From NCBI RefSeq assembly GCF_946886695.1, contig NZ_CAMPJD010000017.1, forward strand, positions 6,841 to 70,840: a stretch of DNA of 64,000 nucleotides, written 5' to 3'. The position numbers and the translations under genes are program-made. Below are positions 59,457 to 64,000 of the stretch, in pieces. Under the pieces are notes generated by a model. The model saw only the letters and a list, made by a program, of their open reading frames with translations. It was not told the DNA's origin and did no database searches. How positions within the stretch are numbered: the first letter of the stretch is position 1; the number at the start of each line of letters is the position of its first letter. Source of the DNA: an uncultured Pseudoxanthomonas sp. (lineage in GTDB: Bacteria > Pseudomonadota > Gammaproteobacteria > Xanthomonadales > Xanthomonadaceae).

Positions 59457-60073
59457 GGGGAATCCTGTTCGTGCCGGGCCAGCTTGGCCAGCAGGTTGCG
59501 TTTCACCGCCGGCCATTCACCGTCGATGATCGAGAAGACGACGGTATCGCGTGGCGAGCCATCCGTGTGGCGCTTGTGGTTGCGCAGCACGCCGTCCTGC
59601 TTCGCGCCCAGCCGGGCGATGGCCGCGCGCGAGCGATGGTTGAACCAGCTGGTCTCGAACACCACGCTGATGCAGCCCAATGTTTCGAAAGCATGGGTGA
59701 GCAGGAGCAGCTTGGTTTCCGTGTTGACGCCGGTGCGCTGCACATCGGGCGCGTACCAGGTGTAGCCGATGCTGAGCTTGGGCACGTCCGCTTCCAGCCC
59801 ATAGAAGCGGGTGCTTCCAACGATGCGGCCATCCGCGTCCCGCACCACGAACGGCAGGACGCGACCGTCGGCCTGCGTCGCCAGCACGGCCTCGACGTAG
59901 CGCTCGACGTCCGCCGCCTTGGGCACCTGCGTGAACCACAGTGCAGACAGCTCGTCGCCTGCCAGCGCGGCACGCAGGCCGTCGACGTGGTCGCGCGACA
60001 TGGGCTCAAGCCGCGCATGGCGACCCGTGAGGACGGGCGTCTGCTGCCACGCGGGGGGAAGTGCGGCAACCAT
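59453..60073 (-). CDS. GNAT-family N-acetyltransferase, 206 aa
   Basis: RimJ/RimL-like fold: [63 protein letters not shown] (acetyl-CoA site) and [22 protein letters not shown]. Its substrate is unknown. It is inserted between argB and argC with 1-bp and 4-bp junctions, so it is co-expressed with arginine genes. It is not a classical ArgA. Confidence 0.87.
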   Translation of the reverse strand: MVAALPPAWQQTPVLTGRHARLEPMSRDHVDGLRAALAGDELSALWFTQVPKAADVERYVEAVLATQADGRVLPFVVRDADGRIVGSTRFYGLEADVPKLSIGYTWYAPDVQRTGVNTETKLLLLTHAFETLGCISVVFETSWFNHRSRAAIARLGAKQDGVLRNHKRHTDGSPRDTVVFSIIDGEWPAVKRNLLAKLARHEQDSP

Positions 60074-60074
60074 G

Positions 60075-61394
60075 TCAGTCCTTCAGCGTCGGCAGGCGTG
60101 TACGGCAATGCGCCACGCAACGCTCGATGTCGGCGAAGTCTTCGATGCCGTACCAGAACACCTTCCACTTCTCCTGCTTGTAGCAGCCATCGGATTCTGC
60201 GTAATAGAAGATGTTGACCGCATTGTTGTGGCGCGAGCGCCAGAACAGCTGCGGATTCTCCTCGCGCATCACGTGCCAGACAGCCCGGCCCAGCCCCTCG
60301 CCCTGCGCGTCATCGAGCACGGCGAACTTGTCCAGGTAGGCGAAGCCCTCCTCCTGCGTCAGGATCAACGCCGTGCGGTAGTTCTCGCTGACATACACGC
60401 GGTACGGCGCGGTGCGCTCGAAGTAATCGGGCAGCAAGGTGCGGCCGAAGCTGGATTCGATCAGCGTACGCAGGCGCGGCAGGTCGACGCCCTCCCACGA
60501 GCCCTCGAAGCGCAACACGCGTTCGCCGCGCCGGACCAGCGTGCCGGAGCCCTTGTGCGTGAACAGCTCCTTGGCCAGTTCCGCCGGCTTGGTGATCGAC
60601 ACCGACGAGGTCAGCGGCAGACGGTCCAGCAGATCCTTGATCTGTTCGATCTTCACCCGCATGCCGCCGTTGATCCACGGCTGGGCCATCAGTTCGTCGT
60701 ACTCGGTCGACAGGTTGATAGAATCGATCACCCGGCCTTCCGCATCCAGCAGGCCACCGGTACCGGTCAGGAAGATGATCTTGTACGGCTGCAACACCTG
60801 CACCAGCTCGTTGGCGGCGAAGTCGGCGTTGATATTGAGGATCTGGCCACCGACGGTTTCGCCCATGCTGGCGATCACGGGAATGGAGCCGGCTTTCATG
60901 CTGGCTTCGATGGGAGCCTGGTTGATGCGGGTGACGTCGCCGACCAGGCCATAGGTGGCCTGGTCCTTGTACTCGGCCTCGAACACGCCGGAGACAATCG
61001 ACGTGGCACGCGCACCGACCTGCTGCAGCGCTTCCACCAGCGCCAGGTTCTGCTGCAGGAACACCTTGCGCACGATGGCCAGCACGTCCGGCGTGGTGAC
61101 GCGCAGGCCGTTGACGGTCTGCTTGGTGATGCCGGCGGCGGTCATTTCCTCATCAAGCTGCGGCCCCGCACCATGGACGACGATGGGCGTCAGCCCGACT
61201 TCCTGCAGGAACGTCAGCGAGGACGTCAGCGCTTCGAGATCATCGCGCAGCACCGCACCGCCGACCTTCACCACGGCGAAGCGCTTGGCATCCAGCTGCG
61301 AGAAGCGCTTGACGTACTGCGAGATCTCCTTCGCGCTGGCCATGCTGGACAACAGGCGGATGATGGTCTGGCGGGTTTGCTTGTTCGATTCCAT
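60075..61394 (-). CDS. argB: bifunctional N-acetylglutamate kinase/synthase (ArgB-NAGS fusion), 439 aa
   Basis: The N-terminal two thirds are an amino acid kinase: [27 protein letters not shown] and [16 protein letters not shown]. The C-terminal third is a NAGS-type GNAT domain ([40 protein letters not shown]). This single-chain enzyme, described in Xanthomonas campestris, acetylates glutamate and phosphorylates the product, replacing separate argA and argB. It also resembles vertebrate NAGS. The GTAG pair at 61413 lies just upstream. Confidence 0.95.
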   Translation of the reverse strand: MESNKQTRQTIIRLLSSMASAKEISQYVKRFSQLDAKRFAVVKVGGAVLRDDLEALTSSLTFLQEVGLTPIVVHGAGPQLDEEMTAAGITKQTVNGLRVTTPDVLAIVRKVFLQQNLALVEALQQVGARATSIVSGVFEAEYKDQATYGLVGDVTRINQAPIEASMKAGSIPVIASMGETVGGQILNINADFAANELVQVLQPYKIIFLTGTGGLLDAEGRVIDSINLSTEYDELMAQPWINGGMRVKIEQIKDLLDRLPLTSSVSITKPAELAKELFTHKGSGTLVRRGERVLRFEGSWEGVDLPRLRTLIESSFGRTLLPDYFERTAPYRVYVSENYRTALILTQEEGFAYLDKFAVLDDAQGEGLGRAVWHVMREENPQLFWRSRHNNAVNIFYYAESDGCYKQEKWKVFWYGIEDFADIERCVAHCRTRLPTLKD

Positions 61395-61412
61395 GTCGAT
61401 TTCATGAGCTTC

Positions 61413-61479
61413 TGTAGGAGGGGCTTCAGCCCCGACTGCGATGGTTGATGTGCCGGTCGGGGCTGAAGCCCCTCCTACA
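61413..61479. repeat. GTAG-type palindromic repeat pair between argE and argB
   Basis: Perfect 24-bp arms (61413-61436, 61456-61479) start TGTAGGAGGGGCTTCAGCCC and have a 19-bp loop. It is a different sequence variant from the 18716/35099 type but keeps the TGTAGGAG end. It ends 3 bp before the argE-like stop. Confidence 0.93.
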
Positions 61480-61481
61480 TA

Positions 61482-62573
61482 TCAATTCGCCTGACCAAGA
61501 ATCTTCGCCACGCTGTCGGCGTACCGCTGCAACTGCTCCAGCGATACCCATTCGTTGGCCGTATGCGCCTGCGCGATGTCGCCCGGACCATAGACGAACG
61601 CGGTAAGGCCGGCGGCCGAGAACAGCGAGGCTTCTGTCCAGAAGTCCACCGCATTGCCGATCGGCAGACCCAGATCATCAGCCAGGTCGCGCGCGGCGAG
61701 ACGCCGTTCCTCCGCCCGCGCCACATCGCCCGATGGCAACGACGGACCGCGGAACGTTTCCTCGTACTCGGCCAACGCATCGGGATTGGCAAGGCTGCGG
61801 AACATGGCATGCAGCTCGGCCGGATCCTGCGACGGCAGCGGGCGGAAACCGAAGCGCACTTCAGCACTGGGCGCGATCATGTTCGCCTTGATGCCGCCCT
61901 CGACCCGGCCGATGTTGAAGCGCAGGCCGGTCAGTCCGCCAAAACGCAGGTGATGCTGGGCCTGCACGAAATCCAGCGCCGAGGTGCCCCAGCGCATCGC
62001 GTTGTGCAGGGCGCTGAGCGACAGCGCGTTCTCGGCAGAGGCATGCCCGGCCTGGCCCTTGAACGCCATGCGGACAGCACTGATGCCGCGGTGCGCGAGC
62101 ACGGCCTGGCACTGCGTCGGCTCGGCGATGATCGCCTCGGCGAAGCCATGATCGCGTGCCAGGAAGGCGGCGATGCAACGCGCGTCGTTCGCCTCCTCGT
62201 CGGTTGTGAACAGGAACGCGGCGTCGCCTTTCGTCACCTGCGCGGCAGCGACCAGTGCCGCGGCCGCACCCTTGATGTCGCAGGCGCCCAGGCCGATGGC
62301 ACGGTCGCCTTCGATGCGCAGCGCATGCGGATCGGCGCTCCACGCCGGCGACGACGGCACCGTGTCCAGGTGCACGTTGAACACGCGCTTCGGCTGTCCG
62401 CGCACGGCGAAGAACGACACCGCGCCAGCGCCGTGGTCGGTCACTTCGATGGTGAAGTCCGCCAGCTGCGTGCGCAGATAGTCGAAGATCCCGTCAGTAC
62501 CGATGTCACGCGGCGGGTTGCGGGTGTCGAAGGACACCAGCTTGTCGAGGTGTTGGAGAACGGATGGCAGCAT
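61482..62573 (-). CDS. argE: ArgE-like deacetylase, probably acetylornithine/acetylcitrulline deacetylase, 363 aa
   Basis: An M20 zinc peptidase-family enzyme: VHLDTVPSSPAW (HLD metal/base), GACDIKGAAAALV (Asp), FTTDEEANDARCI (Glu pair) and EPTQCQAVLAHRG. In Xanthomonadaceae the enzyme at this place deacetylates N-acetyl-L-citrulline, because those bacteria carbamylate acetylornithine (ArgF-prime) first. Classical acetylornithine deacetylase cannot be excluded. ATG 62573 gives MLPSVLQHLDKLVSFDTRNPP; an upstream extension to 62633 enters repeat sequence. A palindromic repeat lies before it (62606-62699). Confidence 0.9.
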   Translation of the reverse strand: MLPSVLQHLDKLVSFDTRNPPRDIGTDGIFDYLRTQLADFTIEVTDHGAGAVSFFAVRGQPKRVFNVHLDTVPSSPAWSADPHALRIEGDRAIGLGACDIKGAAAALVAAAQVTKGDAAFLFTTDEEANDARCIAAFLARDHGFAEAIIAEPTQCQAVLAHRGISAVRMAFKGQAGHASAENALSLSALHNAMRWGTSALDFVQAQHHLRFGGLTGLRFNIGRVEGGIKANMIAPSAEVRFGFRPLPSQDPAELHAMFRSLANPDALAEYEETFRGPSLPSGDVARAEERRLAARDLADDLGLPIGNAVDFWTEASLFSAAGLTAFVYGPGDIAQAHTANEWVSLEQLQRYADSVAKILGQAN

Positions 62574-62605
62574 GGTGTGTGTCCGTGGACCGTCGTCGTA
62601 TCGAA

Positions 62606-62699
62606 CGTCATCCCGGCGCGCACCGGGATCCATTTTGCTCTTGCTTCTGGAGCGTCCGAAGCAGAATCAAACTGGATTCCAGCTTGCGCTGGAATGACG
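62606..62699. repeat. imperfect inverted REP pair between argG and argE
   Basis: Left arm CGTCATCCCGGCGCGCACCG and right arm (reading out as CGTCATTCCAGCGCAAGCTG on the minus strand) share GTCATYCC...GGRATCCA. They differ at paired internal positions, so each keeps its own hairpin. Arms at 62606-62637 and 62668-62699. This is a third repeat family within the arg operon. Confidence 0.85.
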
Positions 62700-62719
62700 G
62701 CAGGGCGTTTCCTGAAGAC

Positions 62720-63922
62720 TCAGCGGTTGATCTCGGCCCACAGGGTCGAGCTCATGCCGAACAGCTTGATGAAGCCCTCGGCTTCCTCGACGCCCCAGTC
62801 CGCCGACTGCGCGTAGGTCGCGCCCTTGGCGTTGAGGATGTGCGGGGACTTCACCGCCACCGCATCGACGCGGCCGCCACGGGTTTCCAGTACCACTTCG
62901 CCGTTGACGGTGGCCTGCGAGGACTGCAGGAACGCCTCCAGGTCGGCCTTCAGCGGGTCGTGGTAGAAGCCTTCGTACACCAGCTCCACCCACTTGCGCG
63001 CGATCTCGGGCTTGAAGCGGTTCTGCTGCTTGGTCAGCACGGTCTCTTCCAGCGCGCGATGCGCGGCCAGCAGCGACACCAGGCCAGGCGCTTCGAACAC
63101 GATGCGACCCTTCAGGCCGATCACGGTGTCGCCGGTATACACGCCGCGCCCCACGCCGTAAGGCGCGAACAGCGCATTCAACTTCGCCAGCAGCGCGGCA
63201 CCGGCAACGGGCTGCCCGTCCAGGCTGACCGCCTCGCCGTTCTTGAAGCCGACCGTCACCCGCAACGGCTCCACCGGCCATTCGGCGCGCGGCGCGCACC
63301 AGCCACGGGCGCCCTCGCCCGGGGCTTCCCACCGATCGATCTCGCCGCCGGACATGGTCAGGCCCAGCAGGTTCTCGTTGATGGTGTAGCTCTTCTGCTT
63401 GGCGCGCACGCCGAAGCCTCGCTCTTCCAGGTAGGCCTGTTCGTAGGCTCGGGTCTGGGTGTGTTCCTTCTGGATCTCGCGGATGGGCGCCACGATGCGA
63501 TAGTCGCCGCTGGCCTTCACGGCGAGGTCGAACCGCACCTGGTCGTTGCCCATGCCGGTGCAGCCGTGCGCGATCGCGTTCGTGCCCAACTCGGCAGCGC
63601 GCTTCAGCGCGGCGTCGACGATCAGGTAGCGGTCGGACACCAGCAGCGGGTACTGGCCCTGGTAGCCCTCGCCCGCCCACACGAACGGCTTGACGAAGCC
63701 CGACCAGATCGCCGGGCCGCCGTCGACGGTGACGTGGCTGGCCACACCCAGCTCGGCGGCGCGCTGCTCGATGAAGGCGCGTTCCTCGGCGTCGACGCCG
63801 CCGGTGTCGGCGAACACGGTATGCACGGCCCAGCCGCGCTCCTTCAGGTAGGGCACGCAGAAGCTGGTGTCGAGGCCGCCGGAGAAGGCGAGGACGATGT
63901 CTTTGGAGTCGGAAGCAGTCAT
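62720..63922 (-). CDS. argG: argininosuccinate synthase, 400 aa
   Basis: Joins citrulline and aspartate with ATP. The N-terminal PP-loop is [12 protein letters not shown], followed by [14 protein letters not shown] (citrulline/aspartate site) and a C-terminal domain with [21 protein letters not shown]. Length and start ([16 protein letters not shown]) are normal. It is the first visible gene of the leftward arg/pro operon; the upstream palindromic repeat at 63948 begins 25 bp before it. Confidence 0.96.
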   Translation of the reverse strand: MTASDSKDIVLAFSGGLDTSFCVPYLKERGWAVHTVFADTGGVDAEERAFIEQRAAELGVASHVTVDGGPAIWSGFVKPFVWAGEGYQGQYPLLVSDRYLIVDAALKRAAELGTNAIAHGCTGMGNDQVRFDLAVKASGDYRIVAPIREIQKEHTQTRAYEQAYLEERGFGVRAKQKSYTINENLLGLTMSGGEIDRWEAPGEGARGWCAPRAEWPVEPLRVTVGFKNGEAVSLDGQPVAGAALLAKLNALFAPYGVGRGVYTGDTVIGLKGRIVFEAPGLVSLLAAHRALEETVLTKQQNRFKPEIARKWVELVYEGFYHDPLKADLEAFLQSSQATVNGEVVLETRGGRVDAVAVKSPHILNAKGATYAQSADWGVEEAEGFIKLFGMSSTLWAEINR

Positions 63923-63947
63923 TTCTGGATTCTCTGGAGGTGTGCCC

Positions 63948-63985
63948 CCTCCCCCGCATCGCGGGGGAGGGTTGGGGTGGGGGCG
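63948..63985. repeat. palindromic repeat of the DUF559-flank family, window edge
   Basis: CCCTCCCCCGC-ATC-GCGGGGGAGGG (63948-63972) followed by TTGGGGTGGGGGC. Same layout as the repeats at 12145, 12565 and 30987. Only its argG-side flank is visible; whether a second copy and a DUF559 gene lie beyond the window is unknown. Confidence 0.85.
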
Positions 63986-64000
63986 ATGGGACGGGGTCGA

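Overview
This is about 64 kb of high-GC chromosome from a gammaproteobacterium of the Xanthomonadaceae, probably Pseudoxanthomonas, Stenotrophomonas or a close relative (genus inferred). The pointers are an acetylglutamate kinase fused to an acetyltransferase, an ArgE-like deacetylase next to argG, a his operon led by a YerC/TrpR-like regulator, D-2-hydroxyglutarate dehydrogenase divergent from serA, and intergenic palindromes beginning GTAG as in the SMAG repeats of Stenotrophomonas. Almost everything reads as core metabolism. There is no rRNA, CRISPR array, prophage or recognisable insertion sequence. The one tRNA is tRNA-Pro(CGG).

Layout. 1-3000: a truncated membrane protein, a thiolase and two Ala-rich lipoproteins, each lipoprotein followed by a strong terminator. 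3000-19700: a leucine/acyl-CoA catabolic region (mccB, liuC-type hydratase, mccA, lipoprotein, HMG-CoA lyase, SDR). It is interrupted by a bactofilin/zinc-ribbon/HscC/J-protein cluster and by a Fur-controlled feoAB cluster on the other strand. A GGDEF-EAL protein is translationally coupled to HMG-CoA lyase. 19800-29600: efpL, a DUF4105/DUF2388-type pair, D2HGDH/serA, a NUDIX hydrolase, two APC permeases and a HiPIP. 29700-32700: methionine salvage (mtnB, mtnD, mtnC) and a DMT exporter. 32900-35000: a YdeI-like protein and an exported phosphoesterase. 35200-42700: the complete his operon (yerC-like, G, D, C, B, H, A, F, IE) read leftward behind a palindromic operator. 42800-48400: a 7TM-type diguanylate cyclase, a MIO-type ammonia-lyase, hisS and tRNA-Pro. 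48800-54500: pgaABCD for poly-N-acetylglucosamine. 54500-63900: a leftward arginine/proline operon (argG, argE-like, argB/A fusion, GNAT, argC, argH, yciI, proB, proA).

The most unusual structure is at 12145-12604. A small DUF559 nuclease-fold gene sits between two perfect 40-bp inverted repeats inside the leucine operon. The right repeat supplies the gene's C-terminus and apparently the ribosome-binding site of mccA. Sequence relatives of this repeat, without the gene, lie at 30987 and 63948, so the gene plus repeats looks like a REP-type mobile unit. A second palindrome family (GTAG type) forms long inverted pairs at 18716, 35099, 44753 and 61413.

Regulation visible in sequence: a 19-bp Fur-box-like site over the feo -10 (11217-11235), a 26-bp palindrome over the his promoter (42687-42712), a good tRNA promoter, and several textbook terminators. 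Starts were chosen from Shine-Dalgarno position, overlap with the upstream gene and family length. Database searches were not possible, so family names rest on motif recognition.
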